From: Nitrospinaceae bacterium
GTDB taxonomy: Bacteria > Nitrospinota > Nitrospinia > Nitrospinales > VA-1
Assembly (NCBI GenBank): GCA_029261675.1
Contig: JAJDBA010000081.1
Coordinates: 1 to 17,192 of the forward strand
Direction: 5' to 3'
DNA length: 17,192 nt
Shown here: positions 7,944 through 15,098 of the stretch, piece by piece
How positions within the stretch are numbered: position 1 is the stretch's first letter
How the letters are laid out: every line of letters begins with the position of its first letter
Made by a program: the position numbers and the translations under genes
Notes under the pieces: model-generated
What the model saw: the letters and a program-made list of their open reading frames with translations, nothing else
Database searches by the model: none
Told to the model about the DNA's origin: nothing

Positions 7944-8028
7944 ATTTTTTTTGAATTTATAAATTTAATGACAGTGTATGGCGATAATTATAAATTACTT
8001 ATAATTTTAACAAATTTCTTTAAAACTT

Positions 8029-9519
8029 ATGAAATTAATTGGTATACAAACTAATATTTTAGCGCTTCGAAAGATATCTAATTTATTCCAGATGGCCTCG
8101 CTGGAAGTCGATGAATTATTGGCCATGGTTATGGATGCGGCCAAAGATATCGTGGGGGTAAAAAACGGGTCGTTATTGTTGGTGCAAGACGAGAAAACCT
8201 TCAAGCTGCAATTTTACCAGGCTTCAGGTAAGAACATGGGCGAACTGAAGGAGATTGATCTTCCACCTGGAGTTGGGATATCCGGTCATGTCGCTAAAAC
8301 CGGTGATTCTATTATCTCCAATGATGTGTCGCAAGATCCTCGATGGTACCAAAAAGTAAGTGAGAAGGTAAAAATTCCCGTTCAATGTATGGCGAGTTTC
8401 CCTCTGATGCATGAAAAGAAAGTCATCGGTGTGGTGCAGTTTTTAGATAAGGTCGATGGTAGCGTATTTGCTCAAGAGGACGTAGAAATATTAGAGCAGT
8501 TTTCAAAATTGATGGCCAAGTTTTTCCAGGTTTCCCACAGTCGAAAGCTACTCGGGGAAGAATTTGGCCGACTCAAAGAGCAGTATTTGCAGCGGTATGC
8601 CATTGTTGGCGAAAGTCAGGCTATTCAAAAGTGTATAGCCATTGCTGAAAAAGTGGCAAATTCCAAAACCGCTGTCTTGCTCACCGGTGAAAGCGGAACG
8701 GGTAAAGAATTATTTGCGCATCTGATTCATGATCGAGGTCAAAGGCAGAACAAACCCTTTATTTCGGTAAGCTGTGGTGCATTACCTGCATCTATACTGG
8801 AACGTGAATTGTTTGGCCATGAAAAAGGAGCCTTTACTGGAGCCGACACACAAAAGATAGGTCTATTTGAAGCAGCCGATACCGGAACCTTGTTTTTGGA
8901 TGAAATTGGCGAGTTGCCAATGGATATGCAAGTCAAGCTCCTTCGGGTAATTCAAGAAGAGTCTTTTATCCGTCTAGGTGGTACCAAGACTATTGAAGTA
9001 GATGTCAGGTTAGTTACTGCGACCAACCGAGATCTGGAAAAAGAAGTACGAGAGGGCAATTTTCGGCAAGACCTTTTTTATCGAATCAATGTTATTAAAA
9101 TCACTCTTCCTCCGCTACGGGAAAAAATGGAAGACCTGCCAGATCTGGTTTCTTTCTTTATTAAAAAACATACTCCCGAAAATCAGCCAGTAAAAAAAAT
9201 ATCCAAAAGTTTATTTCCCCATCTGATGAGCTATTCTTGGCCAGGCAATATAAGAGAATTGGAAAATTCGGTAGAGCGCGCTATCGTTTTAAGTGATGAT
9301 GAAGAGCTCGGCCCCGATGCCTTTCCCTTTGAAACTTCACATTTGCCTATCGAGCTAAATATTGGTTCGTCATTAAAAGAGGCAGGCGATTCTTTCCGTA
9401 AAACATTTATAACAAATACCCTCAAATCCACCTCTGGCAATCGTACCAAAGCGGCAAAAATTCTTGATGTTCAGCGTTCTTACCTTTCCCGCTTGATTAA
9501 AGAACTGGATATTGATTGA
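8029..9519 (+). CDS. Sigma-54-dependent transcriptional activator, GAF / AAA+ / Fis-type HTH
   Basis: 496 residues with the three-part layout of bacterial enhancer-binding proteins of the NifA/FhlA kind. The N-terminal GAF sensor domain spans about 10-165 (LEVDELLAMVMDAA, GVGISGHVAKTGDSI). The central AAA+ domain (about 190-430) has Walker A GESGTGKE (220-227), the sigma-54 contact motif GAFTGA (267-272), Walker B TLFLDE (287-292) and the arginine-finger region FRQDLFYRINV (345-355). The C-terminal Fis-type helix-turn-helix is NRTKAAKILDVQRSYLSRLI (471-490). An intact GAFTGA indicates it can remodel sigma-54 RNA polymerase. The GAF domain senses an unidentified small ligand or redox signal; there is no response-regulator receiver domain. 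The ATG at 8029 lacks a clear Shine-Dalgarno; the next ATG (8092) is no better and would cut the GAF helix. Its target may be the divergent TPR operon or lie elsewhere. Confidence 0.95.
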   Translation: MKLIGIQTNILALRKISNLFQMASLEVDELLAMVMDAAKDIVGVKNGSLLLVQDEKTFKLQFYQASGKNMGELKEIDLPPGVGISGHVAKTGDSIISNDVSQDPRWYQKVSEKVKIPVQCMASFPLMHEKKVIGVVQFLDKVDGSVFAQEDVEILEQFSKLMAKFFQVSHSRKLLGEEFGRLKEQYLQRYAIVGESQAIQKCIAIAEKVANSKTAVLLTGESGTGKELFAHLIHDRGQRQNKPFISVSCGALPASILERELFGHEKGAFTGADTQKIGLFEAADTGTLFLDEIGELPMDMQVKLLRVIQEESFIRLGGTKTIEVDVRLVTATNRDLEKEVREGNFRQDLFYRINVIKITLPPLREKMEDLPDLVSFFIKKHTPENQPVKKISKSLFPHLMSYSWPGNIRELENSVERAIVLSDDEELGPDAFPFETSHLPIELNIGSSLKEAGDSFRKTFITNTLKSTSGNRTKAAKILDVQRSYLSRLIKELDID

Positions 9520-9538
9520 TCGTTTCCTTTTCAAATTC

Positions 9539-9547
9539 TGTTAAAAT
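9539..9547 (+). promoter_or_regulatory. Candidate extended -10 promoter for folD
   Basis: TGTTAAAAT matches the extended -10 form TGn followed by TAAAAT (five of six to TATAAT), 38 bases before the folD ATG in the 66-base gap after the activator gene. There is no convincing -35, which extended -10 promoters can tolerate. It would let folD-xseA be expressed independently of the upstream regulator. Confidence 0.35.
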
Positions 9548-9585
9548 ACCCATAAAATTTACCACCATGATTTGAGAGGAAGCAA

Positions 9586-10428
9586 ATGGTTCTAATTGAT
9601 GGAAAAAAGGTTTCAGGAGAGATTCGTAATCGCCTGGCTGAAGAAGTACAGGAATTAAAGAAAAAAACCGGAAAAACACCAGGGCTGGCAACGGTACTCG
9701 TTGGCGATGACCCTGCATCCGCAGTTTATGTTCGAAACAAAAATAAAATTTGTGGTGAATTGGGTTTCCAGTCTTTTGAGCAAAAATTATCCTCCGATAC
9801 ATCTGAAGAAAAATTACTGCAGCTCGTAGAAGAGTTAAATGCAAACAAAGATATCCATGGCATTCTGGTTCAGTTGCCGCTTCCCGATCAAATTGATTCC
9901 GAAAAAATTCTTCAAGCGATCGACCCAAATAAAGATGTTGATGGTTTTCATCCGATAAACGTTGGCAAGCTGGTAGTGGGCAATGCTCTGCTGACACCTT
10001 GCACTCCGACAGGAATCATTGAATTACTCGATCATTATGACATTGAAATTTCTGGTAAACATGCAGTAATTGTTGGAAGAAGTAATATCGTCGGCAAACC
10101 TGTTTCCATGTTGTTATTGCAACGCAATGCCACAATCACCATTTGTCATTCCCGCACTCAAAATCTGGAAGAGGTCACGCGCAGTGCAGATATTTTAGTT
10201 GCTGCTGTGGGTCGAGCCAATTTTGTCACAGAAGAAATGGTGAGCGAAGGAACAGTAGTAATTGATGTAGGTATAAACCGCGTTGATGGAAAATTAACCG
10301 GCGATGTAGACTTTGAACCTGTTTCAAAAAAAGCTTCATACATCACACCTGTTCCCGGCGGAGTCGGCCCTATGACCATTGCTCTCCTTATGGAAAACAC
10401 TTTGAAGGCGTTTAAAGAATCCCTTTAA
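9586..10428 (+). CDS. folD: Bifunctional methylenetetrahydrofolate dehydrogenase / methenyltetrahydrofolate cyclohydrolase
   Basis: 280 residues, the normal length for FolD. It interconverts 5,10-methylene-, 5,10-methenyl- and 10-formyl-tetrahydrofolate in the cytoplasm, supplying one-carbon units for purine, formyl-Met and related synthesis. The catalytic region YVRNK (Y48, K52) corresponds to the conserved Tyr/Lys pair of E. coli FolD; HGILVQLPLP (91-100) and KDVDGFHPINVGKL (116-129) are the two FolD signature regions; PCTPTGI follows; the nucleotide-binding segment is GRSNIVGKP; the C-terminal signature is TPVPGGVGPMTIALL. All key residues are present. A GAGGAAG ribosome-binding site precedes the ATG. 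xseA follows after 16 bases, so the two are probably cotranscribed, a pairing common in bacteria. Confidence 0.98.
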   Translation: MVLIDGKKVSGEIRNRLAEEVQELKKKTGKTPGLATVLVGDDPASAVYVRNKNKICGELGFQSFEQKLSSDTSEEKLLQLVEELNANKDIHGILVQLPLPDQIDSEKILQAIDPNKDVDGFHPINVGKLVVGNALLTPCTPTGIIELLDHYDIEISGKHAVIVGRSNIVGKPVSMLLLQRNATITICHSRTQNLEEVTRSADILVAAVGRANFVTEEMVSEGTVVIDVGINRVDGKLTGDVDFEPVSKKASYITPVPGGVGPMTIALLMENTLKAFKESL

Positions 10429-10444
10429 TCTTTCTAAAACTCAA

Positions 10445-11863
10445 ATGATTCAAAACAGACAAGCTCGAACAAAAAAGCCATTGGGGTTGGCAAAAAGCGA
10501 AACCAGTGTCGAATCGGAATCCACGAGTCAAGGCGGACAGGTCTATCAAGTCAGTCATTTAACGCGCGATATCAAAGCGATCATGGAAGCCGCGTTTGAC
10601 TCCATTTGGGTAGAAGGCGAGATTTCTAATTTTAGAACTGTGGCCTCGGGGCATAGTTATTTTGTTCTCAAAGACGACAAGTCACAAATCCGTTGTGTTT
10701 TGTTTAAAGGTCACAGGGCGGGGATAAAATTTCAGCCTGAAGATGGCGATCAGGTCTTGCTGTTCGGAAGAGTCACTGTCTATGATGCGCGTGGAGAATA
10801 TCAGATAGTCACTGAAAGCATGGAGCCCAGAGGGTTGGGTGCGCTGCAAAAAGCTTTTGAGCAACTAAAAATCAAACTTGAAAAAGAAGGGCTCTTCGAT
10901 GAAGAAAAAAAGAAACCTTTGCCTGAATTTCCTTGGAAAATAGGAGTAGTCACTTCTTCCACTGGAGCCGCAGTAAGAGATATCCTTAATATAGTGAGAC
11001 GCAGAAACCCAAAAGTTTCAGTTTTGCTCTATCCGGCAAAAGTTCAGGGAGAAGGGGCCGCAGAAGAAATTGCCCGCGGTATACACGAGCTGAATCAAAG
11101 AGAAGATATAGAAGTGATTATTATCGGACGAGGCGGTGGCTCTTTAGAAGATTTGTGGGCTTTTAACGAAGAAGAAGTTGCAAGAGCTATCACAGCTTCT
11201 CGCATCCCCATTGTTTCAGCAGTAGGACATGAAATAGATTTCACAATCGCAGACTTTGCTGCAGACTTGAGAGCGCCTACTCCCTCAGCAGCAGCAGAAT
11301 TAACCGTGCCAATTCTTAAAGACACCCTCCGCGAAATTGGTTCGCTGAACGAAGCACTGGTCAATTCCCTGCAACAAAAGTTACAATATTATTATGATCT
11401 GCTAAAAAGGTTGATGGATAGGAGGTTTTTTCATCAACCGAAGGAAATATTTAATCCGCAAATCCAACGGGTTGATGAAATGCACTCTCGCTTGCTTCGA
11501 GGGCTGGAACAAAATCTACTAACTCATCAACAAAGATTGCAGGATAAAATTCACAGATTATTTCAGGCTTCCCCGGAAAAAAGCATTCCGTATATGAAAG
11601 AAAATCTAAGCATGTTGGAAAAAAGAATGCTGCATATTATCCAATCCAATCTCCGTTTAAACAAAGAACGTTTTGAAGGGATATTAAAAAACCTGAATGC
11701 ATTCAACCCCTTGTCCATCTTAGAAAGGGGATACAGTATTTGTTCGAAAGATGAGAAATCTTTAAAAAGTATAGAGGGAATAAATCCGGGGGACCCTGTT
11801 AAAGTAAGGTTAGCTCATGGAGAGTTGGATTGTACGGTGAAAAAAATTATAGAAGGAAATTAA
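10445..11863 (+). CDS. xseA: Exodeoxyribonuclease VII large subunit
   Basis: 472 residues. XseA forms with XseB the exonuclease that degrades single-stranded DNA from either end in mismatch repair and damage processing. An N-terminal OB-fold (about 33-130, VYQVSHLTRDIK, WVEGEISNFR, GHSYFVLKD) binds single-stranded DNA. The catalytic region carries the family signatures GVVTSSTGAAVRDIL (167-181), GRGGGSLEDLWAFN (228-241), and VGHEIDFTIADFAADLRAP (260-278) with PTPSAAAEL. A long helical region (about 290-430) is the coiled coil that docks XseB, and the end returns to a small beta domain (ILERGYSI). The first 30 or so residues are a low-complexity extension rich in Ser, Lys and Glu, longer than in many XseA proteins; since the ATG has no clear Shine-Dalgarno, the true start could be slightly downstream. 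The partner xseB lies 450 bases on, separated by an inverted CBS gene. Confidence 0.97.
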   Translation: MIQNRQARTKKPLGLAKSETSVESESTSQGGQVYQVSHLTRDIKAIMEAAFDSIWVEGEISNFRTVASGHSYFVLKDDKSQIRCVLFKGHRAGIKFQPEDGDQVLLFGRVTVYDARGEYQIVTESMEPRGLGALQKAFEQLKIKLEKEGLFDEEKKKPLPEFPWKIGVVTSSTGAAVRDILNIVRRRNPKVSVLLYPAKVQGEGAAEEIARGIHELNQREDIEVIIIGRGGGSLEDLWAFNEEEVARAITASRIPIVSAVGHEIDFTIADFAADLRAPTPSAAAELTVPILKDTLREIGSLNEALVNSLQQKLQYYYDLLKRLMDRRFFHQPKEIFNPQIQRVDEMHSRLLRGLEQNLLTHQQRLQDKIHRLFQASPEKSIPYMKENLSMLEKRMLHIIQSNLRLNKERFEGILKNLNAFNPLSILERGYSICSKDEKSLKSIEGINPGDPVKVRLAHGELDCTVKKIIEGN

Positions 11864-11874
11864 GCTGGCTCTTG

Positions 11875-12231
11875 TTACAGGTCTTTTACTGAAAGGATTC
11901 CAACAACTTCATCGTTTTGAGTGACAGTAATGTGCCGAACAGATTTTTCACGCAACATTTCTCTGGCGGTCGAAAGTGATTCTCCACAATCAATGGTGTA
12001 TAAAGGAGACGACATTACTTCTGAAACTTTGATTGCTTTAGCATCAAGGTCTTTTATAAGGACGCGGGTCATTAAATCAGTTTTAGTAATAATCCCGATA
12101 TAGTTTCCACTTTCAGTTACCAGAAGCGAGCCAATTTTACTCGAGTAAATAATTTCGGCGGCATTTTTAACGGTTTTATCTTGTTCGATGGATAGAACCG
12201 GGTGGGTCATGCGATCATTAACTGTTTCCAT
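11875..12231 (-). CDS. Small protein consisting of a CBS-domain pair
   Basis: 118 residues made almost entirely of two CBS motifs (a Bateman module). The first is about 6-58 (MTHPVLSIEQDKTVKNAAEI ... GIITKTDLMTRVL) and the second about 70-118 (VMSSPLYTIDCGESLSTARE ... GILSVKDL). Each shows the typical V-M/T-P start, G-S-L/I-x-V strand and GIIT-DL end. CBS pairs bind adenosine nucleotides (AMP, ATP, SAM) or NADH and act as energy or redox sensors; stand-alone versions usually regulate partner proteins. There is no attached enzyme or transporter domain. The gene faces xseA tail-to-tail with an 11-base gap and is divergent from xseB, so it interrupts what is usually an xseA-xseB operon. A near-consensus promoter precedes it (12258-12287), so it is likely expressed on its own. 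Ligand and partner are unknown. Confidence 0.92.
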   Translation of the reverse strand: METVNDRMTHPVLSIEQDKTVKNAAEIIYSSKIGSLLVTESGNYIGIITKTDLMTRVLIKDLDAKAIKVSEVMSSPLYTIDCGESLSTAREMLREKSVRHITVTQNDEVVGILSVKDL

Positions 12232-12257
12232 TGTTGCACCAAAAAAGTGAGATAATT

Positions 12258-12287
12258 AATATAATTTTAATTACGGTTTATTGTCAA
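12258..12287 (-). promoter_or_regulatory. Strong sigma-70 promoter for the CBS-domain gene
   Basis: On the minus strand an exact TTGACA (12282-12287) is followed after 18 bases by TATATT (12258-12263, five of six matches to TATAAT). It would start transcription about 20 bases before the ATG at 12231. This is the best consensus promoter seen in the window. Confidence 0.6.
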
Positions 12288-12293
12288 TATAAA
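12265..12293 (+). promoter_or_regulatory. Possible weak promoter for xseB-tlyA
   Basis: TTTTAA (12265-12270) and TATAAA (12288-12293) are 17 bases apart on the plus strand, ending 22 bases before the xseB ATG. The -35 match is poor. Because the CBS gene is inverted between xseA and xseB, xseB needs either read-through from xseA or a promoter here. This candidate overlaps the opposing CBS promoter almost completely, so the two could compete. Confidence 0.28.
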
Positions 12294-12315
12294 CCTGTTT
12301 TCAAAGAGGCTGATT

Positions 12316-12555
12316 ATGGGTGAAATAAAATTTGAAAAAGCCATTCAAAGACTCGAAAAAATTGTCGATGATCTAGAGAAAGGTGAACTGGATATTGATA
12401 AGTCTCTTGAGATTTTTGAAGAAGGCATTAAAATGTCGCGCGTTTGCTCGAAAAAACTAAACGAAGCAGAAGCCAAAATTGAAAAACTGACTCGAGATCA
12501 AAAAGGGGAGCTGGTGAGCGAACTTTTTCCTGTGGAAGATAAAAATGACGCTTAA
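12316..12555 (+). CDS. xseB: Exodeoxyribonuclease VII small subunit
   Basis: 79 residues, the usual size. XseB is a short helical hairpin; several copies wrap the coiled coil of one XseA chain to give active exonuclease VII. The family pattern is complete: FEKAIQRLEKIVDDLEKGEL, then LDIDKSLEIFEEGIKMSR and a C-terminal KLNEAEAKIEKLT. An AGAGG ribosome-binding site precedes the ATG by six bases. The last 11 bases overlap the start of tlyA (ATG at 12545), implying translational coupling of the two. Confidence 0.96.
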   Translation: MGEIKFEKAIQRLEKIVDDLEKGELDIDKSLEIFEEGIKMSRVCSKKLNEAEAKIEKLTRDQKGELVSELFPVEDKNDA

Positions 12556-13335
12556 GAAAAATAAAATTCGCCTGGATCAGTTGTTGGTAAAAAAAAACTC
12601 GTAACTACGAGAGAAAAAGCCCAAGCTATAATTCTCGCAGGTAAGGTGAGAATACAAGATGCCATCGCCGACAAACCCGGAAAGCTTTTCGATGAAAACG
12701 TCGAAATACATGTGGTAGGTCAAATCCATCCTTTCGCCAGCCGTGGCGGGTTAAAACTCGAACATGCCTTAGATCAATTCAAAATCGATGTAGAAGGTAA
12801 GATTGCCTTAGATATTGGTTCATCAACTGGAGGATTTACCGACTGTTTGTTACAGAAGGGGGCTGCCAAAGTTTATGCAGTGGATGTCGGGTATGGTCAA
12901 CTGGATTGGAAGTTAAGAAATGACGAGCGCGTTATTTGCTTGGATCGAACTAACGCCAGAAATTTAACGCGCGAAGATCTGGGCGATGACCCACAACTAG
13001 TGGTCGTTGATGTTTCTTTTATATCACTGCGTCTGATTTTTCCGGCCCTCTTTGAGATTCTAAAGCAACAAGGCGATTTGGTTGCTCTGGTAAAACCGCA
13101 ATTCGAGGTTGGGAAAGACGAAATCGAGAACAAAGGAATCATTAAAGATCCGGTTAAACGTACCAATGTTCTTTTACGGCTCCATAAGTTCGTTTCCGAA
13201 AAGTCATGGATTCTACGTCACCTCACAGAATCCCCGATCCAAGGCCAGAAAGGCAATCGCGAATACCTCATTCACTGCACTCACGCGGGTGCTTCTCTAG
13301 ATGAAGAAGATATCAGAAAAGTAGTTGTGGATTAA
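12545..13335 (+). CDS. tlyA: rRNA 2'-O-methyltransferase TlyA (S4 domain plus FtsJ-like domain), frameshifted in the S4 domain
   Basis: TlyA methylates the 2'-OH of cytidine in rRNA. The protein is encoded in two frames. The ATG at 12545, overlapping xseB, starts the expected S4 beginning (KIRLDQLLVKK) but meets a TAA at 12602-12604. The frame entered from 12598 continues precisely as expected: LVTTREKAQAIILAGKVRI, then KPGKLFDENVEIHV and the methyltransferase domain. That domain has the SAM motif LDIGSSTGGFTD, AVDVGYGQLDWKLR, catalytic-type VVVDVSFIS, LVKPQFEVG and a final GNREYLIH, so the expected Asp, Lys and Glu are present. The break is at nine A (12589-12597); ten would restore one reading frame giving about 263 residues, normal for TlyA. 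A start at the GTG 12646 would lack most of the S4 domain. It may be a sequencing error, slippage or real decay; see findings. The stop overlaps that of the convergent 118-aa gene. Confidence 0.88.
12589..12611 (+). other. A9 tract with in-phase A_AAA_AAC slippery heptamer and adjoining hairpin in tlyA
   Basis: In the frame starting at 12545 the tract reads GTA AAA AAA AAC TCG TAA. The heptamer 12592-12598 is therefore A_AAA_AAC in the phase required for -1 ribosomal slippage, and a -1 shift moves exactly into the frame of the rest of TlyA. A short perfect hairpin, CTCGT (12598-12602) with ACGAG (12607-12611) and loop AACT, adjoins it; it lacks the usual spacer of several bases, so its stimulatory role is doubtful. 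RNA polymerase slippage on the nine A would give the same outcome. Confidence 0.5.
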
Positions 13336-13688
13336 AGCTCGTCTTTGTAGACCGCAAAACTATTGGCAGGATATACGAGGTGGGTGTCTCCCCATTGCTT
13401 GATTGATTGGATATCCCATTGTGTTTCATCTTCGAGTAACTTCATACGCACCCCACCCGAACCTCCATAAATGAGCAAGGCGATTCCATCTCCAGACTCT
13501 TCAACTTTACATGCATAGGCGGGACAAGGTGTATTGGTGTCGGCATCCCAACCTGTGATTTGCACAGGTTGTTCCTTGCCATCGATATTATATTTGATGC
13601 AATACAATTCGCGGGTAGGGCTTACATCTCGATATATCATATCGAAGTTTCGTTCAACATTTGGGTTAGATTCGATTTCCAGAAACAA
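13332..13688 (-). CDS. Uncharacterised 118-aa protein
   Basis: I do not recognise a family. The reading frame is acidic, has no signal peptide or membrane helix and looks like a small mixed alpha/beta cytoplasmic protein. It has several cysteines (YCIKYN, PCPAYACKVEE) and a glycine-rich turn LLIYGGSGGVRMKLL, followed by ETQWDIQSIKQWGD and a C-terminal YPANSFAVYKDEL. The start is a TTG at 13686-13688, supported by a GGAGAG ribosome-binding site five bases upstream. It lies 109 bases after the HD-GYP-like gene on the same strand and may be expressed with it. Its TAA stop and the TAA stop of tlyA share the palindrome TTAA (13332-13335). Codon use and the good ribosome-binding site argue for a real gene rather than a shadow. 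Confidence 0.7.
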   Translation of the reverse strand: MFLEIESNPNVERNFDMIYRDVSPTRELYCIKYNIDGKEQPVQITGWDADTNTPCPAYACKVEESGDGIALLIYGGSGGVRMKLLEDETQWDIQSIKQWGDTHLVYPANSFAVYKDEL

Positions 13689-13797
13689 CGAAACTCTCCG
13701 GTTAGTCAGGGTATGTTCTATTTTACTATGTTTTTAGTGAAACGGGATATGCAAAAAATCGAGGGATTAACGTTGGGGTTTTAACATTTCACTGATT

Positions 13798-14811
13798 TTA
13801 AGCGTTGGCAGTATCTGTTTTTTTTGGAGCTACTTTTGCTGCCGCTGCATCGGCCAGGATTTTTATGAAATTTATAAGAATTCGAGTATCAAAATGGCCT
13901 GTCATATTGTTTTTCATTTCGTTCACTGCAGAAAAGGGGGTGAATGCCTTGCGGTTTGGTCGTGCCGCCGTCAAAGCTCCGAACACGTCCATGATGCTAA
14001 CCACCCTTGCGTATAATGAAATTTTTTCTCCTTTTAATTGGAAGGGGTATCCTGTGCCGTCAAATTTTTCGCGGTGTTCTAGGGCCATTTTCATAATGTT
14101 ATCGCTATAGCATTTCATGTCATTGAGAATTTTTCTTGATGCAGAGGGAAGTTTACGAATCATTTGAAATTCTTCCGGTGACAATTCCCCTTCTTTTATT
14201 ATTAAATCATAGGGGATAGTTTTTTTACCGACGGAGAAAAGCATTCCACCCAAACCAATTTCTCGTACCGCTTCTGGTTTCATTTTTAATTTATTTGCCA
14301 ACGCCATGCAGTACATGCCCGTATTGGTGCAATGCGTGTAAGAGTGATCATCCTTCTTGGTAATAAGAAATACGTCTATAAACTCTAACTTACCCTGAGC
14401 AAGACAATCTTGAATAATGATAATGAGGTTTTCAAGGGTCCGCAGAATCCGAGAAGAGCCAATGTTCTCAAAATATTCTTTGAGGATCTGTTCGTTTAAA
14501 AGGTAGGCCTCTTTCAAAACCTTTTTAGGAGACTCCCCATTTTTTAAGGCATCCGATAAGGTTTTTATTCTGAAATCTTTATAGTAACGGATGAGGTCTG
14601 TTTCATGGATGAAAAACTCCATACAGTCATCCCCATCCATCATTTTTTTTATTTTTTCGTGGTTTTCTGGGGTGTAATGGACGAACTTGCGGAATAAAGG
14701 CTGGTCGTTGTCATCGTATTCGGCTAAATACGAAATCTCGAAGCCCTGATCGGAGGATTTGTTTAAAAAACCGCTATTAATTTCACGGTAAAAATGAGCA
14801 ATTGAATCCAT
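13798..14811 (-). CDS. Degenerate HD-GYP domain protein, probably catalytically inactive
   Basis: 337 residues. The C-terminal half (about 150-315) aligns by eye with HD-GYP cyclic-di-GMP phosphodiesterases. The first metal histidine is present (H160), as are KKTIP (196-200), LSPEEFQMIRK, DGTGYP (251-256), the I-SLYARVVSIMD segment (D275) and a partly kept RPNRKAF. But the HD dyad that names the family is gone: LHDIGK has become LFSVGK (F192, S193). The next histidine (normally HP) is L221, and the HHE triad reads HRE (246-248). The dinuclear metal site is therefore largely lost. The first 140 residues are not recognised; they are helical and charged, with no membrane helix. The Ala/Lys/Thr tail (321-337) looks disordered. 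The protein may bind a nucleotide or a partner without hydrolysis. A GGGGAGAAG purine stretch precedes the ATG at slightly long spacing. Confidence 0.82.
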   Translation of the reverse strand: MDSIAHFYREINSGFLNKSSDQGFEISYLAEYDDNDQPLFRKFVHYTPENHEKIKKMMDGDDCMEFFIHETDLIRYYKDFRIKTLSDALKNGESPKKVLKEAYLLNEQILKEYFENIGSSRILRTLENLIIIIQDCLAQGKLEFIDVFLITKKDDHSYTHCTNTGMYCMALANKLKMKPEAVREIGLGGMLFSVGKKTIPYDLIIKEGELSPEEFQMIRKLPSASRKILNDMKCYSDNIMKMALEHREKFDGTGYPFQLKGEKISLYARVVSIMDVFGALTAARPNRKAFTPFSAVNEMKNNMTGHFDTRILINFIKILADAAAAKVAPKKTDTANA

Positions 14812-14992
14812 TTTTCGCTTACTTCTCCCCAGAATAAGCCAACTATTTAACTGACAGGAGCATAACTCCAGCCTTCGCTTATTATTCTATAGTATTCCAA
14901 TTAGTGTATGCAAACAATATAATTAATAACGCCAAAAAAGTCAATATGTTATAAGGAAAAACGGGTATATTTTTAGGCTTGAAAATTAGAGA

Positions 14993-15014
14993 ATATCCCC
15001 TATTTGCGGGATAT
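14993..15014. repeat. Inverted repeat sharing its core with the hairpin at 494-508
   Basis: ATATCCC and GGGATAT form a perfect 7-bp inverted repeat around an 8-base loop, midway in the 357-bp non-coding gap between the divergent HD-GYP-like gene and gpmA. Its core CCCTATTTGCGGGA (14998-15011) matches 13 of 14 bases of the hairpin core upstream of the outer-membrane protein gene. It could be a regulator site or a small dispersed repeat. Confidence 0.45.
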
Positions 15015-15029
15015 GCAGCCTGATTTTTC

Positions 15030-15098
15030 AAAATAGTTTTTAAGTGAGGTTGGGAGCCTTTGAGTTCGCTTCGGGATTTTTTTCAGAAAAACTATTTT
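15030..15098. repeat. 12-bp perfect inverted repeat with 45-base loop upstream of gpmA
   Basis: AAAATAGTTTTT (15030-15041) and AAAAACTATTTT (15087-15098) are exact reverse complements. The enclosed 45 bases include the locally GC-richer stretch GGGAGCCTTTGAGTTCGC and a run of seven T (15077-15083). It lies 70 bases before the gpmA start and could be part of the gpmA leader, a small RNA or only an AT-rich coincidence. The gap 14812-15168 holds no convincing ORF; no clear promoter could be fixed for gpmA. Confidence 0.4.

Noticed and set aside
12646..13335. Treating the GTG at 12646 as the true start of an intact methyltransferase gene
   Set aside because: The 16 codons just upstream in the same frame encode expected S4-domain residues (LVTTREKAQAIILAGK) and the other frame supplies the rest, so the gene is longer and frameshifted.
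13721..13742. Inverted repeat TTTTACTA / TAGTGAAA between the HD-GYP-like and 118-aa genes as a terminator
   Set aside because: AT-rich stem with one wobble pair and no T-run after it on the minus strand; more likely incidental.
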